Source: Saussurea involucrata
Taxonomy: Eukaryota > Streptophyta > Magnoliopsida > Asterales > Asteraceae
Length of the DNA: 64,000 nucleotides
Assembly: GCA_033807775.1 (NCBI GenBank)
Contig: CM066317.1
Coordinates: forward strand, 36,707,870 to 36,771,869
Reading direction: 5' to 3'
This document shows positions 9,991 through 19,528 of this stretch, piece by piece. The notes under the pieces were generated by a model. The model ran no database searches. It saw nothing but the letters and a program-made list of their open reading frames with translations, and was not told where the DNA came from. Positions within the stretch are counted from its first letter, which is position 1; each line of letters opens with the position of its first letter. A program made the translations under genes and the position numbers.

Positions 9991-12690
9991 ATGGACAATT
10001 CAATGGATTCTCACAGTACTCTTGTTTCAAAGGTTCCCATGCTCAAACCCAATGAATTTGACATGTGGAAACTAAGAATCAAGCAGTACATTCTTCTTAC
10101 TGATTATGCAATATGGGACATCATAGAAAATGGCCCATGTAATGAAGGAAAGATTGGAGCAGATGGAAAGAGACCTCCTCCCAAGACAGATGCTGAAAAG
10201 AAAGTCAGACAAACAGAGATGAAGGCCTTAAGCACTCTGCTTTTGGCTATTCCTAATGAGTACCAACATCAATTCCAACACTGCACAGATGCACAGATGT
10301 TGTGGAATGCTCTGGAGAAAAGATTTACTGGCACAAAGAGCACAAAGAGAAATCAAAAGGCTATTCTCAGGCAACAATATGAAAACTTTATGTCTGCAAA
10401 GAATGAGTCTATGACTCAAACTTTTGACAGATTTAACAAGTTAATTGGAGAATTAGCAATTGTGGGTGTACACATGGATGCTGATGATGTCAATAGAAAG
10501 TTCCTTAGATCATTGGGAGAAGAATGGACCATGTACACAGTCTCATTCAGACAGAATGACCAATTGGAGGACAAAGAGCTAGATGACCTCTACAATGATC
10601 TGAGAGTATTTGAGGCTGAAGTTGAAGCCAAGAAAAGGCCATCAGGATTTGTTTATAATGCTGCTTTATTATCTTCATCCTCTGATAATGCTGCTAATCC
10701 TGATTCTGTTAATACTGCAGGTTCTGTTAATGCTGCTGGTGGAACCAATCAAGAGAAGACTACAGACTCTGTACTAGAAGCATTCTTATCTAGTCATGTT
10801 CACTCTTCTCTAATCAATGATGATTTAGAGCAGATTAATGCTGATGATCTGGAAGAGATGGACATCAAATGGCAGATGGCTATGCTATCAATGAGGGTGA
10901 AGAAATTCATCAAAAGAACTGGGAGAAACAACTTTTCCCAAAGAAGAGAAGATGGTGCAGGCTTTGACAAGTCCAAGGTTGAATGTTATAAGTGTCACAA
11001 GATGGGACACTTTGCAAGAGAATGCAGAAGTGGAGGATCAAATCAACAGGCTCCAAATGGAAACCAAAACAGAAGCTCCTCTCAAGCCCTTGTTTCTCAA
11101 CAAGGAATGGGATTTGATTGGAGTGATCAAGCTGAGGAAGCCTGTCAGAATCAAGCTCTTATGGCAGAAGTATCTGATATTCCCACTGAGGTACAATCTA
11201 AACTCTGTTCTCAAGCTTGCATTGATGCTGTTAAAAGATATAGGGATCACAATCAGGGTATGTGTGATGACCTTAAGAGGCTAGAGAAAGATGTGAAAGA
11301 TTATGTTAGGATTGTAGAAAGGTTTGAGGAACAGATTAGAGCTTTTCAAGCTAATGAACTTCAACACCACTATGATACCAACTATTGGAAGTGGGAGAAG
11401 AATGAGTATGAGATTAAGCTGAAAGTGTCTGGGGAGGAGAATGAGAAGTTAAAAGAAGAGCTTAAAAAGGTTAAACTTGATGTTGAAAAGTTTACCTGTG
11501 CTTCTAAAACCATGGACACCATCATTAAAGCACAAATCCATGACAAGATGAAAGTAGGGATAGGATACAATACCACACCTCCACCCTACAATAACAACTA
11601 CATACCTCCTAAGTCTGATTTGTTAGAGACCAAGGATAGAAAGGAACCTGAATTAAAGATTAATATAGATCCTTGTGAAAAAGAAATAGTTGTTGAGGAT
11701 GAGACTGACAAAGTAGACTCTGATGAGGAATGTGAGAGTCCATGTGTCAAGAACACTGAGATCAAAAGGACTGAAGAGAAAAAGGGAGTTCATTACACAC
11801 AGCCCAAAGTTGTGAACTCCAATATCTGTAAACAGTGTTCTTGCAGGAAATCTAAAGAGAACAAGCCCCAAAAACATGATAATCAGAGGGGAAATCAAAG
11901 GAACTGGAATAACCAGTGGGCTATGAGACAAGGAGTTGACCTAAACAGAATCAACAGGCCAAAACCTTGTTTCATCTGTGGTAAGCTAAATCACTTAGCC
12001 AAACACTGTTATTTCAATCCTGTTAACCAAAGGTTTAATGCTCAAAGATCTTTTCAAAAACCTGGTGGTTACAGAAAGAATGGTGGATATAAAAAGTCTG
12101 CAAAGAAAAATGTGGCAAAGAAACAAGATAAACCCAAAAGCCACATAAAGAAAACGACTGAAAAGGAATGTGATACTATGTGGGTTCCAAAAAGCACTAA
12201 AAACAATACTGCTGCTAGCAGTGTTAGTACTGCTAACACTGTTAGTACTGCTTCAAAAGTTAGTGCTGCTAGCAGTGTTAATACTGCTAGTAATCATTCC
12301 AAAGTTAGTGCTGCTAGCAGTGTTAATACTGCTAGTAATCAGTCCAATGTTAGTGCTGCTAATACTTTTAGTGCTTCTTCTTCAGATAGTACTGCTGCTA
12401 GCAGTATTAACTCTGTTAATATTGCTTCTAGCAGTGTTAACTCTGTTAATACTGTTACCTCTGTTAGTACTTCTGAGGTTAATACTGCTGCTCCCAGTAT
12501 TAGTACTGCTAGCACTGTTAGTACCTCTGAGGTTAATACTGCTGCTAGCACTGTTAGTACTGCTAGTGCTGCTACACCAATAATTTTGACAAAGTACTCC
12601 AGTACTGCAGTACCTAAATTTGAAAATCTCATCAAAACCAAGTGCAAGTATTTTGATGAGCAAGGGAGACCCAAGACCACTTCGGCTTAG
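9991..12690 (+). CDS. gag: Copia-1 gag polyprotein
   Basis: The first ATG after the primer site (9991) gives 899 residues; the frame is open further upstream, but only from a TTG inside the LTR. The N-terminal half has the plant copia gag (UBN2-type) pattern: W..RI, Y.LW..LE.RF and FD.FN.LI. Two zinc knuckles are seen, CYKCHKMGHFAREC near residue 333 and CFICGKLNHLAKHC near 660, with a charged coiled-coil-like region between them. From about residue 745 to 870 the protein is Ser/Val/Asn/Thr/Ala repeats encoded by the reiterated word (GTTAATACTGCT read as V-N-T-A). It ends at TAG where a related element has a Trp codon, six codons before a second in-frame stop. It would form the particle shell. 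Confidence 0.9.
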   Translation: MDNSMDSHSTLVSKVPMLKPNEFDMWKLRIKQYILLTDYAIWDIIENGPCNEGKIGADGKRPPPKTDAEKKVRQTEMKALSTLLLAIPNEYQHQFQHCTDAQMLWNALEKRFTGTKSTKRNQKAILRQQYENFMSAKNESMTQTFDRFNKLIGELAIVGVHMDADDVNRKFLRSLGEEWTMYTVSFRQNDQLEDKELDDLYNDLRVFEAEVEAKKRPSGFVYNAALLSSSSDNAANPDSVNTAGSVNAAGGTNQEKTTDSVLEAFLSSHVHSSLINDDLEQINADDLEEMDIKWQMAMLSMRVKKFIKRTGRNNFSQRREDGAGFDKSKVECYKCHKMGHFARECRSGGSNQQAPNGNQNRSSSQALVSQQGMGFDWSDQAEEACQNQALMAEVSDIPTEVQSKLCSQACIDAVKRYRDHNQGMCDDLKRLEKDVKDYVRIVERFEEQIRAFQANELQHHYDTNYWKWEKNEYEIKLKVSGEENEKLKEELKKVKLDVEKFTCASKTMDTIIKAQIHDKMKVGIGYNTTPPPYNNNYIPPKSDLLETKDRKEPELKINIDPCEKEIVVEDETDKVDSDEECESPCVKNTEIKRTEEKKGVHYTQPKVVNSNICKQCSCRKSKENKPQKHDNQRGNQRNWNNQWAMRQGVDLNRINRPKPCFICGKLNHLAKHCYFNPVNQRFNAQRSFQKPGGYRKNGGYKKSAKKNVAKKQDKPKSHIKKTTEKECDTMWVPKSTKNNTAASSVSTANTVSTASKVSAASSVNTASNHSKVSAASSVNTASNQSNVSAANTFSASSSDSTAASSINSVNIASSSVNSVNTVTSVSTSEVNTAAPSISTASTVSTSEVNTAASTVSTASAATPIILTKYSSTAVPKFENLIKTKCKYFDEQGRPKTTSA
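12205..12575 (+). repeat. Reiterated TACTGCT words inside copia-1 gag
   Basis: About twenty copies of GTTA(A/G)T(A/G)CTGCT and close variants (for example AGTGTTAGTACTGCT) sit in frame in the gag C-terminus. Several other frames on both strands stay open here because the word lacks stops, which creates spurious ORFs. Confidence 0.85.
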
Positions 12691-12730
12691 GTTCCCAATA
12701 AAACTAACTGATTTATCTTGATGTGCAGGG
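12691..12730 (+). promoter_or_regulatory. Copia-1 gag/pol junction
   Basis: After the gag TAG comes AAACTAACTGATTTATC, then TTGATGTGCAGGGC, at which the pol frame takes over. Pol lies in the -1 frame relative to gag. The same order, CTAACTGAT, pyrimidine-rich stretch, GCAGGGC, occurs at the copia-2 junction (34268-34293, minus). It resembles a branch point plus 3' splice site, but could equally be a translational signal. Confidence 0.55.
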
Positions 12731-15700
12731 CAACCAACAGCTCAAGGGGAAGAGCATTTGGCATGTTGATAGTGGTTGCTCCAGGCACATGACAGGTAAC
12801 ATGGCCTGCCTCAAAAATTTCAAAAAGATTGATGGAGGACATGTTGCATTTGGGGATAATCATGCTGGTGGAAAGATAAGTGGTAAGGGTGATGTTTCAA
12901 AGGGTAAGATGACCTTTGAAGATGTGTACTATGTTGAACAATTGAGATACAACCTGTTAAGTGTATCACAGGTTTGTGACAAGAAGCATAGCATATTGTT
13001 TACTGATTCTGAATGTATTATCCTTGCTCCTGGATACAAAGTGGTTGATGAAAACATGATACTTCTGAGAACTCCTAGGAAGGATAATGTTTATTGTTTA
13101 GATTTGGAAAGTGTATCATCTGATTCATCCCTAAATTGTTTAGTTTCAAAAGCTTCTTTGGATGAATCATCACTTTGGCACAGAAGGATGTGTCACATGA
13201 ACTTTAAAACAATAAATAAACTTGTTAAGAATAACCTTGTAAGGGGTTTGCCATCCAAAGTCTATTCATGTGATGATCATTGTGTTGCTTGTCTCAAAGG
13301 CAAACAACACAAAACTTCTCATAAGTCCAAAGAGATAAACACTATATCAAATCCTCTTCAACTGTTACATATGGGTCTGTTTGGTCCTACTAATGTGATG
13401 AGTATTGGCAAGAAATCATACTGCTTAGTTATTGTTGATGATTATTCTAGATTTACTTGGGTATATTTTCTGAGAACTAAAGATGAGACAAGTGGACTGA
13501 TCAAATCTTTTATTCTCAAAATTGAAAACCAATCAAATCAAAGAGTGAAAGTCATTAGATCAGATAATGGAACTGAGTTTAAAAATTTTGATCTAAACAC
13601 CTTTTGTGAAGAAAAAGGAATTGAGAGACAATACAGTGCTCCTAGGACTCCACAACAAAATGGTGTTGCTGAGAGAAGGAATAGAACACTGATTGAGGCT
13701 GCTAGATCTCTGTTAGCTGACTCAAAGTTACCAATTACTTTTTGGGCAGAAGCAGTTAATACTGCCTGCTATGTTCAAAACAGAGTTTTAGTTGTAAAGC
13801 CTAAAAACAAGACACCTTATGAGCTTTTCCATAAAAGGAAACCATATATTGGATTTTTCAAACCATTTGGATGTCCTTGTACTATTCTCAATACCAAATC
13901 TCACTTAGGCAAGTTTGATAGCAAAGCAGATGATGGTTTTCTTGTTGGGTATTCATCTCAAAGTAAGGCCTACAGAGTTTTTAATACCTCTTCTAGAATA
14001 ATTGAAGAAAGTGACAATGTCAAATGCAATGAGAACACACCAAATCCTATTGGTTCAGGTCCTAATTGGCTATTTGACATTGATTCACTCACTAATTCTT
14101 TGGGTTTCAGTGGTGATGTATATGCAGGACAAAGGGATACACCAACATCAGAACACAGAATTCAATCTGTGATATTTCCAATCCCTTCCATTGATCCTGT
14201 TGAATTCTGTGAACACCATGAGGAGACTGAACCTATTCAGAATGAAGAAGAGAGGAAAGCAGAGGAAAATCAGTCTTCAGGTTCAAATTCCAGAGAATCT
14301 GAGGTGACTGAAGAAGCAGAAACAAATCCAGAATTAAATGAGTCTAATCTGGATGAGGACTTACAAGAGGAAGCTGGTCATCCAACAAGAACTCAGAAAA
14401 ATCATCCTCCTGAGTTGGTGATTGGAGATATTGCATCTCCCATGATGACTAGAAAGCAAAGCAGACTCCAAGAGTTGCAAGAGCAGCAAAATACAGTTAA
14501 CACTGTTCTTACTTGCTTTCTGTCTCAGATTGAGCCCAAAAAGGCTTATGATGCTATGAAAGACCCAAGCTGGATAGAGGCAATGCAAGAGGAGCTGCTA
14601 CAGTTCAAATTACAGGATGTTTGGGACTTGGTAGACCTTCCAAAAGGTCATAGAGCAATTGGCACCAAGTGGATTTTCAGGAACAAGAAGGATGACAGAG
14701 GGATTGTGATCAGAAACAAAGCTAGACTGGTTGCACAAGGGTACACTCAGGAAGAAGGAATAGATTATGAGGAAGTCTTTGCTCCTGTGGCAAGGATTGA
14801 AGCAATCAGGTTATTTCTAGCCTATGCCTCATACATGAAGTTCAAAGTGTACCAAATGGATGTCAAAAGTGCATTTCTGTATGGAAGTATTGAGGAAGAA
14901 GTATATGTCTGTCAACCCCCTGGATTTGAGAATCCATTGCACCCTGACAGAGTATACAAGCTGAAGAAGGCTCTCTATGGTTTGCATCAAGCCCCAAGAG
15001 CATGGTATGACACTCTGTCTACCTATCTCTTGAAAAATGACTTTGAAAGAGGAGTAATTGACAAGACCCTGTTTATCAAGAGGAGAAAGAGAGGTACTTT
15101 ACTTGTTCAGATCTATGTGGATGACATCATCTTTGGATCCACCAATGATCAAATGTGTAAAGAGTTTGAAGAATTGATGCACAAAAGCTTCAAGATGAGT
15201 TCCATGGGAGAACTTACATTCTTTCTTGGGCTTCAGGTAAAACAGAGGAAAGATGGGATTTTTATTAGCCAATCCAAGTATGTGAAAGACATCCTGGACA
15301 AGTTTGGTTTATCAGACTCAAAGCCAGCAAGCACTCCAATGGAAACACATAAACAGATCACTGCAGATCTTGAGGGGGAGGATGTGGATGTCCATCATTA
15401 CAGATCAATGATTGGATCTCTCATGTATCTCACAGCCTCTAGACCTGACATTATGTTTTCAGTCTGTGTTTGTGCCAGATTTCAGGTTTCTCCTAAGCAA
15501 TCACACCTTCATGCTGTCAAGAGAATATTCAGATACTTAAAAGGGAAACCTAGATTAGGTCTCTGGTATCCTCATGAATCCTCTTTTGACTTGCTTGCAT
15601 ATTCAGATAGTGATTTGGGTGGAGCCAACATGGATAGGAAGTCTACTTCAGGTGGATGTCAGTTTTTGGGTACAAGACTAGTATCTTGGCAGTGTAAGAA

Positions 15701-16058
15701 ACAAACCACAGTGTCCTTATCTACCACAGAGGCTGAGTACATAGCTGCTGCAAGCTGCTGCTCTCAGGTTCTATGGATTCAGAATCAGATGTTGGACTAT
15801 GGGGTAACATTTCTTCACACTCCAATCTTCATTGATAACAACAGTGCTATTAGCATTGTTAATAATCCAGTCAAACACTCAAAAACAAAGCATATAGAGA
15901 TAAGGTATCACTTTATAAGAGATTGCAATGAAAAGAAATTAATTCAGGTTGCTAAAGTTCATACAAATGACCAGTTTGCTGATCTATTCACAAAAGCTTT
16001 TGATGTGGGTAGATTCACCTTTTTGGTAACAAGTGTGGGCATGATCAATCTAGAATAA
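12723..16058 (+). CDS. pol: Copia-1 pol polyprotein; integrase first Asp replaced by Gly
   Basis: About 1,111 residues with no ATG at its start; the open frame begins at the junction, so it probably needs recoding or splicing. Order: protease active site DSGCSRHMTG (residues 17-26); GAG-pre-integrase HRRMCHMNF; integrase core with RSDNGTEF and TPQQNGVAERRNRTL; reverse transcriptase with FAPVARIEAIR, MDVKSAFL and YVDDIIFGS; RNase H with SRPDIMFSV, SDSDLGG and STTEAEYIAAA. Where copia integrases have H-x-D-L-x-GP, this one reads HMGLFGPT (GGT at 13374-13376), so the first catalytic acid is lost. Everything else is open and conserved. It could still supply reverse transcriptase, or be integrated by a sister copy's integrase. 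Confidence 0.95.
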   Translation: MQGNQQLKGKSIWHVDSGCSRHMTGNMACLKNFKKIDGGHVAFGDNHAGGKISGKGDVSKGKMTFEDVYYVEQLRYNLLSVSQVCDKKHSILFTDSECIILAPGYKVVDENMILLRTPRKDNVYCLDLESVSSDSSLNCLVSKASLDESSLWHRRMCHMNFKTINKLVKNNLVRGLPSKVYSCDDHCVACLKGKQHKTSHKSKEINTISNPLQLLHMGLFGPTNVMSIGKKSYCLVIVDDYSRFTWVYFLRTKDETSGLIKSFILKIENQSNQRVKVIRSDNGTEFKNFDLNTFCEEKGIERQYSAPRTPQQNGVAERRNRTLIEAARSLLADSKLPITFWAEAVNTACYVQNRVLVVKPKNKTPYELFHKRKPYIGFFKPFGCPCTILNTKSHLGKFDSKADDGFLVGYSSQSKAYRVFNTSSRIIEESDNVKCNENTPNPIGSGPNWLFDIDSLTNSLGFSGDVYAGQRDTPTSEHRIQSVIFPIPSIDPVEFCEHHEETEPIQNEEERKAEENQSSGSNSRESEVTEEAETNPELNESNLDEDLQEEAGHPTRTQKNHPPELVIGDIASPMMTRKQSRLQELQEQQNTVNTVLTCFLSQIEPKKAYDAMKDPSWIEAMQEELLQFKLQDVWDLVDLPKGHRAIGTKWIFRNKKDDRGIVIRNKARLVAQGYTQEEGIDYEEVFAPVARIEAIRLFLAYASYMKFKVYQMDVKSAFLYGSIEEEVYVCQPPGFENPLHPDRVYKLKKALYGLHQAPRAWYDTLSTYLLKNDFERGVIDKTLFIKRRKRGTLLVQIYVDDIIFGSTNDQMCKEFEELMHKSFKMSSMGELTFFLGLQVKQRKDGIFISQSKYVKDILDKFGLSDSKPASTPMETHKQITADLEGEDVDVHHYRSMIGSLMYLTASRPDIMFSVCVCARFQVSPKQSHLHAVKRIFRYLKGKPRLGLWYPHESSFDLLAYSDSDLGGANMDRKSTSGGCQFLGTRLVSWQCKKQTTVSLSTTEAEYIAAASCCSQVLWIQNQMLDYGVTFLHTPIFIDNNSAISIVNNPVKHSKTKHIEIRYHFIRDCNEKKLIQVAKVHTNDQFADLFTKAFDVGRFTFLVTSVGMINLE

Positions 16059-16715
16059 ATTTATGACTTTCTGTTTTTATACCTGTATTTCTTCATATAT
16101 TTGGTGCTACTAACTTTCTTTCTCAGGATCCTCTGTTTCCCTCAGATTACCAAGTGCAGAAAAGTGTAAGTGTGGTTACTACTGCCTGTGCAGCGTTACT
16201 ACTGCCAGTACAGATGTTACTACTGCCTGTGTTCTAGTAGTTAATACTGCTAGGTAGTTAATACTGCTTGGTAGTTAATACTGCTTGGTAGTTAATACTG
16301 CTCAGTAGTTAATACTGCTAGTGCAGTTAATACTGCTAGGTAGTTAATACTGCTAGGTAGTTAATACTGCTAGGTAGTTAATACTGCTTGGTAGTTAATA
16401 CTGCTTGGTAGTTAATACTGCTAGGTAGTTAATACTGCTTGGTAGTTAATACTGCTTGGTAGTTAATACTGCTAGGTAGTTAATACTGCTAGGTAGTTAA
16501 TACTGCTTGGTAGTTAATACTGCTAGGTAGTTAATACTGCTAGGTAGTTAATACTGCTTATGTCGTTAATACTGCTTTTAATAATCTAGGGCATATAAAT
16601 ACCCCTGTTTGCCCGCCAATGTTCATAACGACTCTTCGCATTTACTTCTTCTCTCTCGTTCTAACCTAGTCTCCCCAGAATCTCTGTGTTTTTCTTTCAA
16701 GAATCCTCAGGAATC
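16059..16715 (+). promoter_or_regulatory. Copia-1 pol-ORF3 spacer: word array plus TATA-like box
   Basis: 16170-16576 is an array of about 23 units, mostly 17 bp (GGTAGTTAATACTGCTT), preceded by GTTACTACTGCC variants. It is followed at 16594-16601 by TATAAATA and a CT-rich leader, with ATG of ORF3 at 16716. The leader also holds CTAAC and CTCCCCAG, which resemble a branch point and 3' splice site. ORF3 may therefore be expressed from an internal promoter or a spliced RNA. Confidence 0.6.
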
Positions 16716-19466
16716 ATGGAGTTTGTGGATGAGCACAATGAAATAGCCATGCTTCAGAAGCCGAAACAAGCTGCGGGATTCCACGATATAGTCGATTTTC
16801 TCAAATCCTCGCACATCTCCTATGCCCTAACGGTGAGCCCAACAATCTATATCGAACATCAGACACAATTTTGGGAGAATGCCACTGTTAGTTTCGAAGA
16901 AGGGCAAAAAACCATTCGAACAAGGGTTTGTGATAAACCCTTGAAAGTCACTGAAGAGGTTATTCGCATCTCTCTTCAGTTGAATGATGCTTCAGGTATA
17001 TCTTCTATTCCTAATGAAGAACTCTTTTCTACTTTACAAAGAATGGGGTATGAAGGTCCCATTGGTGTTTTTAAATTCTACAAGTCAAAATTTTTCAACC
17101 AATGGAGATTTCTTGTTCATACCCTGATGCACTGTATTTCCAAGAAAACTACTGGATGGAGTGAGTTCAACAGTCCCATTGCATATGCCTTGGTCTGCTT
17201 ATCCACTGCCATAAAGTACAATTTTTCAGCAATGATCTTTAATGATCTTGTATCAAACTTGGAATCCAAAAAGAGCTTTTTCATGTATCCAAGGTTTGTG
17301 CAAGAAGTTCTTAACAAGGAATTGACGGACTTACCTCAGTTTACTGAGGTATATGTACCCAAATCCCCTAAAGGGAAGGTTTTTTCAAATATGAAAAGAC
17401 TTCCTAGGGACTCGGAAGGAGTTGACACACCATTGTTCTCTACAATGATGGTTGTGTCCCACCCCTCTGAAGGTATGGCATCAGGATCAAGGCCCTCATT
17501 AGATCAACCCACTGATGACCAATCCCAACCTTCCATCTCAAAAGACATCCCTCAGTCCATTCTTGAACAACCCACTCCCACAATCACCAAAAGGTTTCAA
17601 AGAAGAAAGGTGCACAAGGTTCCTTCCCTTGATGTACCTACTCAGAGCCCTAAGCCTTTAAGCCCTCAGTTGGAGCATTCTCCAATTGAGAATATCAACA
17701 GGGAAACCACAGGGGTGTCTCCCAACCCCAAGAAGGTGGTCTCTAAGGAGAAGGATGACCATATGGGTGCTAAGGCTGCCACTACTTCTGCTAGCACAGA
17801 GAAGGACAGTGGTAACATAAATAAGACCTTCCCCATGGCAACTCTAAATGAGAAATCATTAGGAGGACCCAGGTGCCAAGAAACCAAGGGGGCAGATAGT
17901 GCTTCTGCTAGGCAGAAGGCTTCTGCTAAAACTTCCAGTGATCCTTTAAAGAAGGTAAACACTTCTAAACAAGGTGAGGATAGATATAACTATGAGGAAT
18001 TGATGGAAACCATAGGGAATATCAACTTGGATGTTATGGCACAAAAGAAGGAGATTGAGCAACTGAAGACTGTGGTCACCTACCAACAGTCTCAAATTGA
18101 GAAGCTCAAAAAGATGGTCACCAAGTTGCTGCACAAAAAGAAAAAGGCACGATTTGTGCTGAGAAGAAGAACTTCAACTGATGATGCTCCCAAAAAGGGG
18201 GAGTCAGAGTCAGAAGCAGAACTGAAAATGAAGGGTCCACAAATTGAGGGGGAGACAGTTCACATGGAGAATGAGATGGAAATGGATTATGCACAGTTTA
18301 AGGGGGAGTCCAGTGCACAGAATAAGGGGGAGACAGAAAAGGGGGAAGAGTGTGTTAAAGCAGCAGAAACCACAGCAGCAGAAACCACAGCAGCAGAAAC
18401 AGTTAATGCTGCTGAGTGTGAACAAGCAGCAGAAACAGTTAATGCTGCTGAAGGCCAAACAGACAAAGCAGCAGAAACTGAGCAGGAAGCAGTGACTACA
18501 ACTCAAGCTGAAATAGATGAAGAAATATACTGGATTGTGAAGAACAGCGTTGAAGCAGCATCATTACATGTTCTAAAAGAAGCAGTAACAGCCATAGCAG
18601 CAGAAATGGTTATTGCTGCTGAAAAACTTAAAGCAGCTGAACCAACTCCTGAAGCTGTTAAAACTCTTAAAAGAACTAAGATGATGTCAAAGAAAAGACC
18701 AAGAACCCAGCCCATAACTTCAAAGAAGAAAAATGAAAAGAAGCCAAGGGTGGAGTCATCTGCAGAAGAGGCCCAGGAGGAAACAGTGAAAGAAAAATCT
18801 GATCCAAAAGTTGCTGAAGAAGAAGTGGCAACTCCATCAGGGCAATCAAGCAATGTGCAATCACAAACGGATGCCCAATGTGATTTGTACATTACTAGTG
18901 TTGACTCTAACCCAATTCCACTTCAGGCTGAACCAATATCATCTAAGGCTCCTGAAATCATCTTTTGGGACACTTTGAAAGATGGTAGAAAGGAGTTCAT
19001 TAGGATAAAAAGAGCAGATGGAAAATTTGAAGTCTTTTCAACTTGGGGAAAAATTGTCAGAACTTGCTCAAGATCAGACTTAGAAGAGATGTTCAAAGTT
19101 GGGATGAAGATATATGAAAACATGCTGACTGAGCAAGGGATGTCAATCTCTAAAATGGTACTTGAATTCTTGTGTCAAATGTTCAAACCTGAAGCAGTTC
19201 AGCATAGGATAAACACACAGTTTCAAGCCATTACCAACTGGATGCTCTATGAAAACTGTGGAGTATATGTCATCTCCCTTGACTCTGCAACTCAAGAATA
19301 CTATCTGGTGGATGAAATATACAATCACAGCATGAAGAGGCTGCAAGGAATGTTACATACTAAGCTGACCTGCAACAAGGATTCAGCAATGGGTAGATTC
19401 TTGGTAAAAAGGATTCTCAATCAGAGTCTAGGTTTAAGTCCTAATCTGTGTGTACATGATGACTAA
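16716..19466 (+). CDS. Copia-1 ORF3, unknown function
   Basis: The ATG at 16716 gives 916 residues; the frame extends 30 bases further back without an ATG. Residues 10-190 hold a compact domain with YALTVSPTIY, QFW, RMGYEG and a W-rich helical stretch, a pattern seen in third ORFs of composite-plant copia elements. Database labels such as 'synaptobrevin, longin-like' for such proteins are not supported by anything I see. The middle is low complexity, with K-rich basic stretches, a coiled coil near residue 440 (EIEQLKTVV, QIEKLKKMV) and Ala/Glu repeats partly encoded by the reiterated word. The last 190 residues form a second conserved-looking domain. No signal peptide or membrane span is seen, so it is not a plain envelope protein. 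Confidence 0.75.
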   Translation: MEFVDEHNEIAMLQKPKQAAGFHDIVDFLKSSHISYALTVSPTIYIEHQTQFWENATVSFEEGQKTIRTRVCDKPLKVTEEVIRISLQLNDASGISSIPNEELFSTLQRMGYEGPIGVFKFYKSKFFNQWRFLVHTLMHCISKKTTGWSEFNSPIAYALVCLSTAIKYNFSAMIFNDLVSNLESKKSFFMYPRFVQEVLNKELTDLPQFTEVYVPKSPKGKVFSNMKRLPRDSEGVDTPLFSTMMVVSHPSEGMASGSRPSLDQPTDDQSQPSISKDIPQSILEQPTPTITKRFQRRKVHKVPSLDVPTQSPKPLSPQLEHSPIENINRETTGVSPNPKKVVSKEKDDHMGAKAATTSASTEKDSGNINKTFPMATLNEKSLGGPRCQETKGADSASARQKASAKTSSDPLKKVNTSKQGEDRYNYEELMETIGNINLDVMAQKKEIEQLKTVVTYQQSQIEKLKKMVTKLLHKKKKARFVLRRRTSTDDAPKKGESESEAELKMKGPQIEGETVHMENEMEMDYAQFKGESSAQNKGETEKGEECVKAAETTAAETTAAETVNAAECEQAAETVNAAEGQTDKAAETEQEAVTTTQAEIDEEIYWIVKNSVEAASLHVLKEAVTAIAAEMVIAAEKLKAAEPTPEAVKTLKRTKMMSKKRPRTQPITSKKKNEKKPRVESSAEEAQEETVKEKSDPKVAEEEVATPSGQSSNVQSQTDAQCDLYITSVDSNPIPLQAEPISSKAPEIIFWDTLKDGRKEFIRIKRADGKFEVFSTWGKIVRTCSRSDLEEMFKVGMKIYENMLTEQGMSISKMVLEFLCQMFKPEAVQHRINTQFQAITNWMLYENCGVYVISLDSATQEYYLVDEIYNHSMKRLQGMLHTKLTCNKDSAMGRFLVKRILNQSLGLSPNLCVHDD

Positions 19467-19514
19467 GTTTTGGAAGCATCATCTGAAGAACTTGACTTCT
19501 TTTCCTAAAAGTCA

Positions 19515-19528
19515 AGTTAGGGGGAGAT
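19515..19528 (+). promoter_or_regulatory. Copia-1 polypurine tract
   Basis: AAGTTAGGGGGAGAT abuts the 3' LTR. It is the plus-strand primer for reverse transcription and matches the AAAAAGGGGGAGAT tract of copia-2. Confidence 0.85.

Noticed and set aside
12170..12680. Several long ORFs in other frames and on the minus strand over the gag C-terminus
   Set aside because: The repeated word lacks stop codons in several frames, so long low-complexity Leu/Val or Ala/Thr ORFs arise automatically. The gag frame has the zinc knuckles and conserved domains.
18210..18892. Minus-strand ORFs inside copia-1 ORF3
   Set aside because: Cys/Phe/Ser-rich shadows of Ala/Glu/Lys repeats on the plus strand, with no motif.
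16716..19466. Copia-1 ORF3 as a retroviral envelope gene
   Set aside because: No signal peptide, membrane span or cleavage site is visible; the position alone does not justify the label.
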